This document shows, piece by piece, positions 33,529 through 42,545 of a DNA stretch of 64,000 nucleotides. Origin of the DNA: JAHRVQ01 sp029941905 (lineage in GTDB: Bacteria; Pseudomonadota; Gammaproteobacteria; Pseudomonadales; Azotimanducaceae); the NCBI GenBank assembly GCA_029941905.1, contig JAPYTQ010000001.1, forward strand, positions 1 through 64,000. The letters run 5' to 3'. The notes below the pieces were generated by a model that did not search any database, was not told where the DNA came from, and worked only from the letters and a program-made list of their open reading frames with translations. The first letter of the stretch is position 1; the number at the start of each line of letters is the position of its first letter. Both the position numbers and the translations under genes were made by a program.

Positions 33529-35396
33529 CAGCAACCCCCGCTAACGGCAGATTCCGATACTTTTGCGCCTTGCGTTTGCGCCCGCTCTAACTCTGCATAA
33601 CTGCCGTTCAAGCGGAGTAATTCCTCGTGGGATCCAATTTCGACGATCTCCCCTTCTTCCATCACGACGATCCGATCCGAATGCCGCAAGGTTGATACCC
33701 GGTGAGAAACCAAAATGGTGGTTTTGTTCCTGCGCATGTTTTTTAACCGGCTGAGAATATGTTCTTCGGTTTCGGTATCAACACTACTAAAACAGTCATC
33801 GAGGATAAGAACCGGTGCGTTACGAATTAAGCCCCTGGCCAGGGTCGCGCGTTGTTTCTGGCCCCCCGATAAAGTGACGCCTCTTTCCCCGACGAGGGTT
33901 TCCATCTGCATCGGCAATTCAAGAATCGTATCTCTCAATGCCGCCGCCTCGGCAGAGTCCCAAATGACGTCCAGGTCCCGCTCAGGATTATCGTAACTGA
34001 TGTTTTCTCTCAAAGGCTCACCAAACAGGAACGGGTCCTGCAACACCTGCGCAATCTGGGATCGTAACTGCGCCAGGGGGTAATCGCGGACATCATGCCC
34101 GTCGATTAACAATTGCCCAGGGCTGACATCGAGCAAGCGGGTAAACAGTTTCAACAGCGTTGATTTGCCTGACCCGATCCGTCCTACAATCGCCAGGGAC
34201 TCCCCAGGCCTGATAGTCAGACTAATATTTTTCAGAACTTTTACATCGGTCCTGGGATAGGTATAACTCAAATTACAGAGCTGAAACTCCCCCTGGATTT
34301 GATCTGGTGTTTTGTGACTGGGGCGATCCTCGATTTCAGGTACCGCATCATAAATCTCATAAAGCCTGTCGGTTGCGACAGCCGAGCGCTGTACGATCGT
34401 GACAAACATGCCCGCCATTCGAATAGGCTGTAACAACATACTCAGGCAATACAAAAAAAACACCAGGTCACCAACCGTCAGCTCATTGGTTAGTACTAAA
34501 TGGCCACCATATATGATAATCACGAGTTGTGCGGCGGAAGCAAAAAATGGCATCCATGCCATCATCAGGGAATTAATCCTCGCCTGGGCGTAGAAAGCTT
34601 TGGCGTAGGCATTATTTGTGCTCCAGAATCGTTTGATCTCGCTCTCCTCCTGGGCCTGGGCCTGAACCGTTCTTATGCCACTTAAGTTTTCCTGGGTATG
34701 AGAAGCAAGACTCGATAACCGTTCCTGCACTTCGCGGGAGGTCACCGCGAGCTGCCCGGCAACATGTTTAGCATAGATAAATATAATAGGCATAAACGGT
34801 AAGACGAGCAGCGTCAGTGAAGGGGATTTACCCAGCATGAAACTGACGGCAAACAAGGGGGCATAAATCATGATGACAAACATAAAGGAGCCAAAGGCAA
34901 TCAGCCTTTGTATCAGGGAGATATCCTGGATCGCCCGGGTCATAATATCCCCGACACCCATACGGGCAAAGAAATCACTCCCCTGTTTTTGCACCGACGC
35001 ATACAGTCGTTGCCTCAAGTCATAGGACACACCGATGCTTGCACGCCGTACCGCCCGCCGGGCAAACATGACAAAGAAAAAACGCATTAACACGCAAGCG
35101 ACGATGCCCAGGGTGATTTCGCCAACGGTAAATTTCAGATCACTGCGGGTAACAATCGTGCTGATGATCAACAGGACTCGCAACAGGTAGTCGACAAAGG
35201 TCTCGGGTTGGGATAACTCCGTTTCAGCACCGTTTTGAAAGCTGCTCACCACCTCGCCAATGGCATCAATTCCTGCCGAGACCAGGTAAAAAGCACTGAT
35301 TTCGAAAAATCGGGCGACAAAGAAAGCGGCAAAGCCCACCAGAATCTGCGTACGGTAGGGATTAATAAAAGGGATTAAGCGGCGTAAAGACTTCAA
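33528..35396 (-). CDS. ABC exporter half with degenerate catalytic Glu
   Basis: 622 aa from a TTG at 35396 with AGAAG upstream; the frame stays open to 35483, but that stretch overlaps a degenerate 30-bp tandem repeat and is unlikely to code. Membrane domain (FINPYRTQILVGFAAFFVAR onward), then the NBD: VGRIGSGKST, LSGGQKQRATLARGL, LILDDCFSSVD, VSHRVSTLRHSD. The catalytic Glu after Walker B is Asp, as in the degenerate-site partner of known heterodimeric exporters. The stop overlaps the partner's start (ATGA). Start uncertain. Confidence 0.85.
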   Translation of the reverse strand: MKSLRRLIPFINPYRTQILVGFAAFFVARFFEISAFYLVSAGIDAIGEVVSSFQNGAETELSQPETFVDYLLRVLLIISTIVTRSDLKFTVGEITLGIVACVLMRFFFVMFARRAVRRASIGVSYDLRQRLYASVQKQGSDFFARMGVGDIMTRAIQDISLIQRLIAFGSFMFVIMIYAPLFAVSFMLGKSPSLTLLVLPFMPIIFIYAKHVAGQLAVTSREVQERLSSLASHTQENLSGIRTVQAQAQEESEIKRFWSTNNAYAKAFYAQARINSLMMAWMPFFASAAQLVIIIYGGHLVLTNELTVGDLVFFLYCLSMLLQPIRMAGMFVTIVQRSAVATDRLYEIYDAVPEIEDRPSHKTPDQIQGEFQLCNLSYTYPRTDVKVLKNISLTIRPGESLAIVGRIGSGKSTLLKLFTRLLDVSPGQLLIDGHDVRDYPLAQLRSQIAQVLQDPFLFGEPLRENISYDNPERDLDVIWDSAEAAALRDTILELPMQMETLVGERGVTLSGGQKQRATLARGLIRNAPVLILDDCFSSVDTETEEHILSRLKNMRRNKTTILVSHRVSTLRHSDRIVVMEEGEIVEIGSHEELLRLNGSYAELERAQTQGAKVSESAVSGGC

Positions 35397-35442
35397 AGAA
35401 CACTTCTGTTTGTGTTTGCAAAAAGCCCCGTCATTCTTGCAC

Positions 35443-35531
35443 AATTGCTGCATGACTAAAAGCACGCCACATAATTGACGCATGACTAAAAAACGTCACA
35501 CAAATGCTGGATGACTAAAAGCCGTTAAGTA
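35443..35531. repeat. Three degenerate 30-bp tandem repeats with ATGACTAAA cores
   Basis: Units begin at 35443, 35473 and 35503 and share AATTG/AATGC followed by CATGACTAAAA-like cores at 35452, 35482 and 35511. Two further ATGACTAA copies occur at 35572 and 35586; the last is the start codon of the next gene (ATG ACT AAC). This lies between two divergent genes and may hold binding sites or be a slippage product. Confidence 0.6.
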
Positions 35532-35585
35532 TAATGCGGCGTTTCACTCGATCGATAATCTGTATCTTTTTATGACTAATAGCTT

Positions 35586-36245
35586 ATGACTAACAGCGGC
35601 AGCGAAATTCTGGCCAAACAACCTCTTGTTTTTAGCAGCCTGGTGTTGAGCCTGGCATTTACCAGTGGTTTTATCATCATGTCCATAGAGCTATTGGGCG
35701 GCCGGATTCTAGCTCCCTATTTTGGCAGCAGTATTTACGTCTGGGGCAGTATCATCACGATTTTTATGTTGTCGCTGGCAGTGGGTTATCTCATTGGCGG
35801 CCGGTTATCCCTGTCTAATCCCAACCTGGGTCGATATGGATCCTTCTATGCGACTGCAGCACTGGCCTTGTTACCCCTCATCCTGTTTGGCGAATCGATA
35901 ATGGATGCGGTGTTCGTGCGAATCGAGGATCCACGTTATGGCTCCCTGGTGGCAAGTTCATTACTCTTCTTCGTTCCAACCGCCATTCTCGGGTTGATTG
36001 CACCTTATTCAGTCCGCCTGCTGGTTGAAAACGCCAGGGAGAGTGGCAAGATCGCCGGGGGTCTGTATTTTGTATCAACCCTGGGGAGCGCCATCGGTAC
36101 GCTCGCCACTTCGTTCTACCTCATCTTATGGTTCGAGGTGAATCAAATCCTGCTAACCATGGTTGTTGTTTTATTCATCTGTGCAATCAGTGCCATTGCT
36201 GCCAACCGATATCTGCCAGACTTCGAACCTGGGTCAGACACTTAA
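35586..36245 (+). CDS. Spermidine-synthase-like membrane domain protein
   Basis: 219 aa, about seven membrane spans. Opening segment IIMSIELLGGRILAPYFGSS and GLIAPYSVRLLVEN are typical of the membrane half of spermidine-synthase-like fusion proteins. The methyltransferase-fold half is the next gene, overlapping at TAATG, so the usual single protein is split in two. Polyamine synthesis is not proven; many such proteins have unknown substrates. The ATG at 35586 is one of two nearly identical starts (the other, at 35572, stops after four codons). Confidence 0.75.
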   Translation: MTNSGSEILAKQPLVFSSLVLSLAFTSGFIIMSIELLGGRILAPYFGSSIYVWGSIITIFMLSLAVGYLIGGRLSLSNPNLGRYGSFYATAALALLPLILFGESIMDAVFVRIEDPRYGSLVASSLLFFVPTAILGLIAPYSVRLLVENARESGKIAGGLYFVSTLGSAIGTLATSFYLILWFEVNQILLTMVVVLFICAISAIAANRYLPDFEPGSDT

Positions 36246-37192
36246 TGATAGCACTCATTGATTACAGACCTGGGCGGTTGAGAAGTTTGATTTTTAAGAG
36301 CCCGTATTTTGCGATATTTGTTTCGATCGTTTGCATCCTTGTACCCACCTCTGCATTTTCAAAAGAAATACACAAGGAAAAATCCCTCTACCGCAACATT
36401 ATCGTCAAGGAACAATCCGGGCGGCGGTGCCTGGTTTTCACCCTCAAACGCGGCGACCGCAATCAAACCTGCATGGATCTCGAAAACCCACGAAAGCTTG
36501 TATTCCCCTATGTTCGCATGACCATGGGTGGGCTGCTGGTAAACAGCAAACCTGACAGGATGCTCATTATCGGGTTAGGCGGTGGGTCGATTCCGCTGAC
36601 CCTTGGGGAACTGTTCCCCAACGCACATATAGATATCGTTGAAATCGATGAGGCGGTGATTCGCGTCGCCAGGAAATATTTCAATTTCGTCGAAACCAGC
36701 AGAGTACAAGTTCACGTTGCAGATGCCAGGGTTTATATCAAAAGAGCGGGACTGCAGCAGAAACACTATGATCTGATCATCCTGGATGCATTTACCGGGG
36801 ACTATATTCCAGAACACCTGATGACAACAGAATTTTTGCAGGAGACCAAGCAACTACTGACGCGCGAAGGCTTGCTGGTCGCCAACACATTTTCGACGAG
36901 CGAGCTCTACGACCATGAGTCGGTGACTTACCAGGAGGTTTTTGGGGATTTTCTGAACTTCAGAATGCCCAGTACCGGTAACCGGGTCATTCTGGCGAGT
37001 ATGCAACCCTTACCCAGTCTCTTCGCACTACGCAGCAAGGCAAAGCGGTTTAGCGCAGCAATGGATAACTACGGTGTAGACATAGAGTCTTTTCCTAAAT
37101 ACATGAGCCGAAAAATAGACTGGGATGCCAGTAAACGCGCGCTTACTGACCAATATAATCCTGCCAATTTACTTCAGGGTGACTCATACTAG
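36245..37192 (+). CDS. Spermidine-synthase-like Rossmann-fold protein
   Basis: 315 aa from ATG 36245. An N-terminal hydrophobic segment (YFAIFVSIVCILVPTSAFS) resembles a signal peptide or anchor. The aminopropyltransferase fold has LIIGLGGGSIPLTL (nucleotide-loop glycine motif), HIDIVEIDEAVIRVA and YDLIILDAFTGDYIPEHL, which holds the Asp of the family's active site. Coupled to the membrane-domain gene, it is probably held at the membrane. Substrate unknown. Confidence 0.8.
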   Translation: MIALIDYRPGRLRSLIFKSPYFAIFVSIVCILVPTSAFSKEIHKEKSLYRNIIVKEQSGRRCLVFTLKRGDRNQTCMDLENPRKLVFPYVRMTMGGLLVNSKPDRMLIIGLGGGSIPLTLGELFPNAHIDIVEIDEAVIRVARKYFNFVETSRVQVHVADARVYIKRAGLQQKHYDLIILDAFTGDYIPEHLMTTEFLQETKQLLTREGLLVANTFSTSELYDHESVTYQEVFGDFLNFRMPSTGNRVILASMQPLPSLFALRSKAKRFSAAMDNYGVDIESFPKYMSRKIDWDASKRALTDQYNPANLLQGDSY

Positions 37193-37203
37193 GCACTTAA
37201 GCT

Positions 37204-37725
37204 ATGCGCACCATAATCAACAAAGTGCTCGATCAACTCGAAGCTGCCTATCCACCGGAAGGACAGACTCTGGATCGTGGGTCACTATTGCCGTTGATGC
37301 ATCTGCTCCCTGCGGTTCAGGATGCGTACGTGGAGTTGATTCAGCAGGCGTTAACTCTGTTGATGCAAGGACGTGACCAGGAGAGTCACGACTTACTGCA
37401 GCGTCAACGAGATGCCCTTGATACCACCTTTGAGCGTATTGCCAGCTTGATCGACGAGATATCAGAATCTGACCAGCAACTGCTGAAATTCATCGTTGAA
37501 TATCTGTTTACCCGCGCACGGCTGGTTGAAGAGCTAAAAATGTTTCCCCATTACGGGTTGGAATTGCTCGACAGGCTCACTATCGATGAAAGTATTGAAG
37601 AAACCATCCATTACATGGAAACGGTAATGACCGGCCGCAGTGGTCTGTACCAGACCATTCAGGAGCACTACAACAATCTGACACGCCCTGCCGAAGAAAC
37701 CTCTGGCAGCATGGTTCTGCGGTGA
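37204..37725 (+). CDS. Helical protein of unknown function
   Basis: 173 aa, ATG 11 bases after the previous stop. Predicted wholly alpha-helical (DAYVELIQQALTLLMQGRDQ; QQLLKFIVEYLFTRARLVEE), soluble, no signal peptide. No family recognised. Its position after the spermidine-synthase-like pair suggests one transcript of three genes. Confidence 0.7.
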   Translation: MRTIINKVLDQLEAAYPPEGQTLDRGSLLPLMHLLPAVQDAYVELIQQALTLLMQGRDQESHDLLQRQRDALDTTFERIASLIDEISESDQQLLKFIVEYLFTRARLVEELKMFPHYGLELLDRLTIDESIEETIHYMETVMTGRSGLYQTIQEHYNNLTRPAEETSGSMVLR

Positions 37726-37762
37726 AAATATCTCTGGCGGGTTGCTAGTGTAGGACCCGACA

Positions 37763-39298
37763 TTAAATTTGCTTGCCGTGACCTTCCCAGTATCGGTCTT
37801 TCAATAGCCTTTTGTACAACTTACCTGTCGGATGCCTGGGTAGTTCCCTATCGAAATCAATAGACCGTGGGCACTTGATGTGGGAAATCTGGTCGCGACA
37901 ATATTCGATCAGCTCCTCTTCGAGTTCCGGCCCGGCATCGTCAAAGTTTTTCGGCTGTACCACGGCCTTAACCTCTTCACCAAAGTCTTCATTAGGCACA
38001 CCGAATACCGCCACATCCATTACCTTGGGGTGGGTCACGAGAATATTCTCTGCTTCCTGCGGGTATATATTGACCCCGCCAGAGATGATCATGTAACTCT
38101 TTCGGTCCGTCAGGTAGAGGTAGCCTTCTTCATCAACATACCCCACATCTCCCAGGGTGCTCCAACCCTTTGCGTGTTTTGATTCCGCAGTCTTCGCCTT
38201 GTCGTTATAATACTCAAACTCACCGCCACCTTCGAAGTAGATCGTGCCGATTTCACCCGCGGCAACGTCTTCGCCATCGTCATCAACAATATGTAGCAGC
38301 GCCCCCATGGATCGACCCACCGAACCCTTGTGGGCAAGCCAATCCTCTGAATTTATCGCTACAAACCCATTCCCCTCGGTACCGGCGTAATACTCCTGGA
38401 TGACGGGACCCCACCACGTAATCATGTCTTCCTTAACTTTAACGGGGCAAGGGGCGGCAGCGTGGATCGCACACTCAAGGCTGGAAATGTCATATTGCAG
38501 ACGTTGCTTCTCTTCGAGCTTAAGCATGCGAATAAACATAGTGGGAACCCATTGGCTATGGGTGACCTTGTATTTCTCAATGGCTGCCAGCGCATCTTCT
38601 GGTTCAAAGTGTTTCATAATCACACAGGTGGTGCCGCCCATAACGAAGGCCAGGGTGAAGGTCAGGGGAGCAGAGTGGTACAAGGGCGCCGGTGACAGGT
38701 AGATCGAGTCTTCGCTGGCGCCATACAGGGCGGCAAACAAACTCGGTCCTGTATCCGCGCCAAATTCACCTTCAGGCAAAGGTTTGAGTATTCCTTTTGG
38801 CCGGCCAGTAGTGCCAGATGAATAGAGCATCGACGCACCGATACACTCATCGTCGATCTCACTGGTTGGCAGTCCCGCTAAAGTTCCTTCCCAGCTCTCA
38901 AACCCCGCGATGGTTCCATCGAGCATGAAATGGGACTCCACATTCGGCATTTTACCGATCAGTTTCTCGACCACAGACTGGCGATCTTTCGAAGTGATAA
39001 ACAGCTTCGCCTGACAATCGTTAACAATATACTCAACTTCTGATTCCTGCAGTCGGTAACTGATTGTCGTGAAATAAAGGCCGGAGCGTAGTGCTGCAAG
39101 GCATATCTGTATGAAACTGACATGGTTCTCCAGCAAAATGGCAATATGGTCACCCTTTTGCAGACCCAGCTTACGAAATAACTGGGCTGCCTGGTTAGAG
39201 TGTTCATTGATTGCCTTGAAGGTGACAGTTTGACCGGAGTCCGCCATGATATAGGCGGCCTTGTCCGGGTCCTTTCGCGCAAGTTCTGCTGGATGCAT
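37763..39298 (-). CDS. Acyl-CoA synthetase (AMP-binding)
   Basis: 511 aa. Motifs: MLYSSGTTGRPKGIL (P-loop), YYAGTEGNG, TLGDVGYVDEEGYLYLTDR and, near the end, HPTGKLYKR with the catalytic Lys. Forms an acyl-AMP and then acyl-CoA from a carboxylic acid. It differs clearly from the synthetase at 24825-26447 (different signature loops), so substrates probably differ. Converges with the helical protein gene. Confidence 0.88.
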   Translation of the reverse strand: MHPAELARKDPDKAAYIMADSGQTVTFKAINEHSNQAAQLFRKLGLQKGDHIAILLENHVSFIQICLAALRSGLYFTTISYRLQESEVEYIVNDCQAKLFITSKDRQSVVEKLIGKMPNVESHFMLDGTIAGFESWEGTLAGLPTSEIDDECIGASMLYSSGTTGRPKGILKPLPEGEFGADTGPSLFAALYGASEDSIYLSPAPLYHSAPLTFTLAFVMGGTTCVIMKHFEPEDALAAIEKYKVTHSQWVPTMFIRMLKLEEKQRLQYDISSLECAIHAAAPCPVKVKEDMITWWGPVIQEYYAGTEGNGFVAINSEDWLAHKGSVGRSMGALLHIVDDDGEDVAAGEIGTIYFEGGGEFEYYNDKAKTAESKHAKGWSTLGDVGYVDEEGYLYLTDRKSYMIISGGVNIYPQEAENILVTHPKVMDVAVFGVPNEDFGEEVKAVVQPKNFDDAGPELEEELIEYCRDQISHIKCPRSIDFDRELPRHPTGKLYKRLLKDRYWEGHGKQI

Positions 39299-39463
39299 CT
39301 ATTTAAGCCTTTTGATTTTAATACGAATGGGATAACAATGCCTTTGCCAACTGAAAAACTCAAGTGACGACTCAAATGAGAAATCAGCCATGATCAGGAG
39401 GATTAAGCTATTGAACCCTTAGGGGAAATTGTGTTCGAATAACAACAAGCGCACGGTAAGAAT

Positions 39464-39841
39464 ATGCAGACAGAAAAACGTCAACACCCCCGGTACTCTC
39501 AAGTAGATCTTTTGGTAAAGGTCACTCGAGGTGGTATTGTGGGTTTCCTGAAAGTGAGCCCTGCCTCGAAGTGCTTTGATTTCAGCCTTTCCGGGATACT
39601 GTTTGGCAGCAAGGAGTCTTTCCGGGTCGATGACAAACTGGTGCTCGACCTTGCGGTGCGAGACGTCGAACTCAGTGAAATCCCCGCCGTGGTTGTCAAT
39701 TCAAAGCAAGAAGATGGAGGCATGTTCTGCACCGGTGTCAAATTCTGCTTCGACAGCAATCGCATGCGCAAACCAGACATCATGCATGCCCTCCGACAGA
39801 TCGAGGATCAGCTGCGGGTCGCCCGGGAATTTCCTACTTAA
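39464..39841 (+). CDS. PilZ-domain protein
   Basis: 125 aa, one domain. The cyclic-di-GMP motif is seen as EKRQHPRY (R6-x-x-x-R10) and DFSLSG (D-x-S-x-x-G, about 43-48). Binding both motifs' residues are present, so c-di-GMP sensing is likely. Target unknown. It stands alone between the synthetase and the 23-bp repeat array. Confidence 0.78.
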   Translation: MQTEKRQHPRYSQVDLLVKVTRGGIVGFLKVSPASKCFDFSLSGILFGSKESFRVDDKLVLDLAVRDVELSEIPAVVVNSKQEDGGMFCTGVKFCFDSNRMRKPDIMHALRQIEDQLRVAREFPT

Positions 39842-39926
39842 CCCTGCTTTACACTCCCACATGTTGTGTTACTATCGTCAGTCAGGCACTATATGTAGTT
39901 GCTGTGCCTTGAAATTGGTCCGTTCA

Positions 39927-40120
39927 CTGACAACAGGTTGACCAGCATGCTGACAACAGGTTGACCAGCATGCTNNNNNNNNNNNNNNNNNNNNNNNNNN
40001 NNNNNNNNNNNNNNNNNNNNNNNNNNNNNNNNNNNNNNNNNNNNNNNNNNNNNNNNNNNNNNNNNNNNNNNNNNCTGACAACAGGTTGACCAGCATGCTG
40101 ACAACAGGTTGACCAGCATG
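39927..40120. repeat. 23-bp tandem repeat array interrupted by an assembly gap
   Basis: The 23-bp unit CTGACAACAGGTTGACCAGCATG starts at 39927, 39950, 40075 and 40098, with two copies on each side of the N run. Each junction makes the near-palindrome GTTGACCAGCATGCTGACAAC. There are no unique spacers, so it is not CRISPR. The true copy number is hidden by the gap. Confidence 0.85.
39975..40074. other. Assembly gap (100 N) inside the repeat array
   Basis: Exactly 100 undetermined bases, a conventional scaffolding placeholder; length not informative. Confidence 0.98.
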
Positions 40121-40162
40121 CTTTCAATCGCTAATTCACCGGAAAGTACAATTTCAGGTACT

Positions 40163-40190
40163 TTTGAGCAGCACTATTTGAGCAACACTA
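40163..40190 (+). promoter_or_regulatory. 14-bp tandem repeat upstream of nrdJa
   Basis: TTTGAGCAGCACTA (40163-40176) and TTTGAGCAACACTA (40177-40190) differ by one base. They are followed by an inverted repeat, GAGCAAT (40192-40198) with ATTGCTC (40214-40220). Located 90-115 bases before the ribonucleotide reductase start; candidate regulator-binding sites. They do not match the NrdR box as I know it. Confidence 0.45.
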
Positions 40191-40278
40191 AGAGCAATGC
40201 AGGCACAGTGGCAATTGCTCAAAAATAACCAAAAGATCACTCACAGGTGACATACATCGCATCAATCAGGGGCAAACA

Positions 40279-42468
40279 ATGGATCCAACCGCATCATCCA
40301 CGCAAGACAATTCACAAGGCAATAAGCCCGGCTTAAAAGCCATCCCAAAATCTGTTAATGATATTAAATTCCAGGAAACCTCCATGGATATCTGGGAGAG
40401 TAAGTATTGTCTTAAAACAAAACAGGGTGAACGCGTAGACCAGAATATAGACGAGACCTACAAACGTGTGGCACAGGCTCTGTCTGACGTCGAGTTGGAA
40501 CCAAAACGCAAGCAATGGAATGAGAAATTTCTCTGGGCACTCCGGCATGGTGTTATTCCCGCGGGCCGAATTATTTCAAATGCCGGAGCAAGGGAACACA
40601 AACCGGCAACCTCCACGATCAACTGTACTGTCTCCGGCACGATTCACGATTCCATGGAGGATATTCTAAACAAGAACGTTGAGGCTGGCCTTACCCTGAA
40701 GGCGGGCTGCGGGATTGGTTACGAATACTCCACCTTGCGACCCAAGGGCGCTTATGTCACAGGCGCCGGGGCTTATACCTCTGGCCCCCTGTCGTTTATG
40801 GATATTTATGACAAGACCTGCTTTACCGTTTCTTCTGCAGGTGGTCGCCGTGGCGCGCAAATGGCAACCTTTGAGGTAGGTCATCCGGATGTTATCGAAT
40901 TTATCCGGGCCAAACGTGAGGATGGCCGCCTGCGGCAGTTCAATTTATCCCTGCTGATCACCCAAGAATTCATGGAAGCGGTCAAGAATGATAAAGAATG
41001 GCGCTTGAGCTTTCCTCTCACACAGGAAGAAGTCGATTCTGACAGCATCGATCTCAACGATGCATCAGAGGTGATCTGGCGAGAATTCCCGGTCAAGGAC
41101 CGTTATGTTGTCAATATCGATGGTCTGGTTGCCTGCAGGATTACCAAGGTCCTCAAGGCGCAAAGGCTGTGGGACATGATCATGGCATCAACCTATGATT
41201 TCGCGGAACCGGGATTCATTCTCATCGACAAGGTGAATGAGATGAATAACAACTGGTTCTGTGAAGATATCCGGGCAACTAATCCCTGCGGTGAGCAACC
41301 ATTGCCGCCTTATGGCAGCTGCCTGCTAGGGTCCGTCAATCTCTGCCGGTTTGTTGAAAAACCATTTACATCGGAGGCAAAATTCAACTGGGATGAATTC
41401 AGAGAGGTCGTCACAGTATTCAGCAGAATGTTGGATAATGTGGTTGAAATCAATGGGTTACCGCTGGAGAAACAGCGTCAGGAAATTTTTCGCAAGCGCC
41501 GTCACGGCATGGGATACCTGGGGCTTGGGTCGACCATCACAATGTTGGGTCTGTCCTATGGCGACAAGTCGTCAGTTGCTTTCACCGAAGATGTCACCCG
41601 TGAACTCGCCGTGGTCGGATGGCAAGCGGGGTTGGACCTGGCGAGGGAGAAAGGCGCTGCACCCATCATGGAAGAAGAGTTTGAGGTCACGGGTGAAATG
41701 CTACACATACGGCCTGAAATGTCTGCCGATGGCATTCGGCTTGGAGACAAGATCAAGGGCAAGGTATTGCACGCCAGATACAGTCGTTACATGCAAAAAA
41801 TAGCCCGCATCAATCCAGCACTGGTCGAGGAGTTGGCTGAAGTGGGTTGCCGCTACACCCACCATAGTTCCATCGCGCCAACCGGTACCATCTCTTTGTC
41901 GCTCGCCAACAATGCCAGCAATGGTATTGAGCCGAGTTTTGCGCACTTCTATTCACGCAATGTCATCCGTGAAGGTAAGAAATCCAAAGAAAAAGTCGAT
42001 GTTTATTCTTTTGAATTATTGGCCTATAGAGCCATGGTCAACCCGGAAGCTGACCCCTATAGTGACGATCCAGGCGCACAGTTGCCTGACTACTTCAGAG
42101 CGGCAGATGATATCAGTCCAATAAACCATGTGGACATCCAGGCTGCCGCACAAAAATGGATCGACTCATCGATATCCAAAACTGCCAATGTGCCAACAGA
42201 TTATCCGTTTGAGGATTTCAAGAATATTTACCTCTACGCCTATGAACAGGGACTTAAAGGCTGCACCACCTTTCGATTTAACCCCGAGGCGTTCCAGGGT
42301 GTCCTGGTTAAGGAGTCAGACCTGGAAGGTACAACCTACCAATTCACCCTGGATGACGGCTCGACCGTAGCAGTGAAAGGTAACGAAGAGATCGAATACG
42401 ATGGTGAACTGCATACCGCAGCCAATCTGTTTGATGCACTTAAAGAAGGCTATTACGGTAAGTTCTGA
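40279..42468 (+). CDS. nrdJa: Adenosylcobalamin-dependent (class II) ribonucleotide reductase, catalytic part
   Basis: 729 aa. Reduces ribonucleotides to deoxyribonucleotides using a radical from coenzyme B12, so it works with or without oxygen. Active-site elements are present: Cys116 in STINCTVSGT, N335-P-C337-G-E339 (NPCGEQPLPPYGSCLLGSVN) and the C-terminal GCTTFRFNP. The usual zinc or TSCPD C-terminal domain is missing here and encoded by the following gene, as in the split NrdJa/NrdJb of Pseudomonas aeruginosa. No B12 riboswitch was seen upstream. Confidence 0.93.
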   Translation: MDPTASSTQDNSQGNKPGLKAIPKSVNDIKFQETSMDIWESKYCLKTKQGERVDQNIDETYKRVAQALSDVELEPKRKQWNEKFLWALRHGVIPAGRIISNAGAREHKPATSTINCTVSGTIHDSMEDILNKNVEAGLTLKAGCGIGYEYSTLRPKGAYVTGAGAYTSGPLSFMDIYDKTCFTVSSAGGRRGAQMATFEVGHPDVIEFIRAKREDGRLRQFNLSLLITQEFMEAVKNDKEWRLSFPLTQEEVDSDSIDLNDASEVIWREFPVKDRYVVNIDGLVACRITKVLKAQRLWDMIMASTYDFAEPGFILIDKVNEMNNNWFCEDIRATNPCGEQPLPPYGSCLLGSVNLCRFVEKPFTSEAKFNWDEFREVVTVFSRMLDNVVEINGLPLEKQRQEIFRKRRHGMGYLGLGSTITMLGLSYGDKSSVAFTEDVTRELAVVGWQAGLDLAREKGAAPIMEEEFEVTGEMLHIRPEMSADGIRLGDKIKGKVLHARYSRYMQKIARINPALVEELAEVGCRYTHHSSIAPTGTISLSLANNASNGIEPSFAHFYSRNVIREGKKSKEKVDVYSFELLAYRAMVNPEADPYSDDPGAQLPDYFRAADDISPINHVDIQAAAQKWIDSSISKTANVPTDYPFEDFKNIYLYAYEQGLKGCTTFRFNPEAFQGVLVKESDLEGTTYQFTLDDGSTVAVKGNEEIEYDGELHTAANLFDALKEGYYGKF

Positions 42469-42545
42469 TAATTTAAGCAAACTTCATTAGCGACGCATCG
42501 TTAGCACCTTTTATAGAAACCTTTATTTGAAGAGATTAGGAAAAA

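Noticed and set aside
39927..40120. Possible CRISPR array
   Set aside because: Repeats are directly adjacent with no unique spacers and no cas genes nearby.
39878..40127. Short minus-strand frames reading MLVNLLSACWSTCCQ repeats across the N run
   Set aside because: They are translations of the 23-bp repeat and undetermined bases; not genes.
40195..40225. B12-box-like GCCACTG on the minus strand before nrdJa
   Set aside because: Wrong strand for a cobalamin riboswitch and none of the other conserved elements are present.
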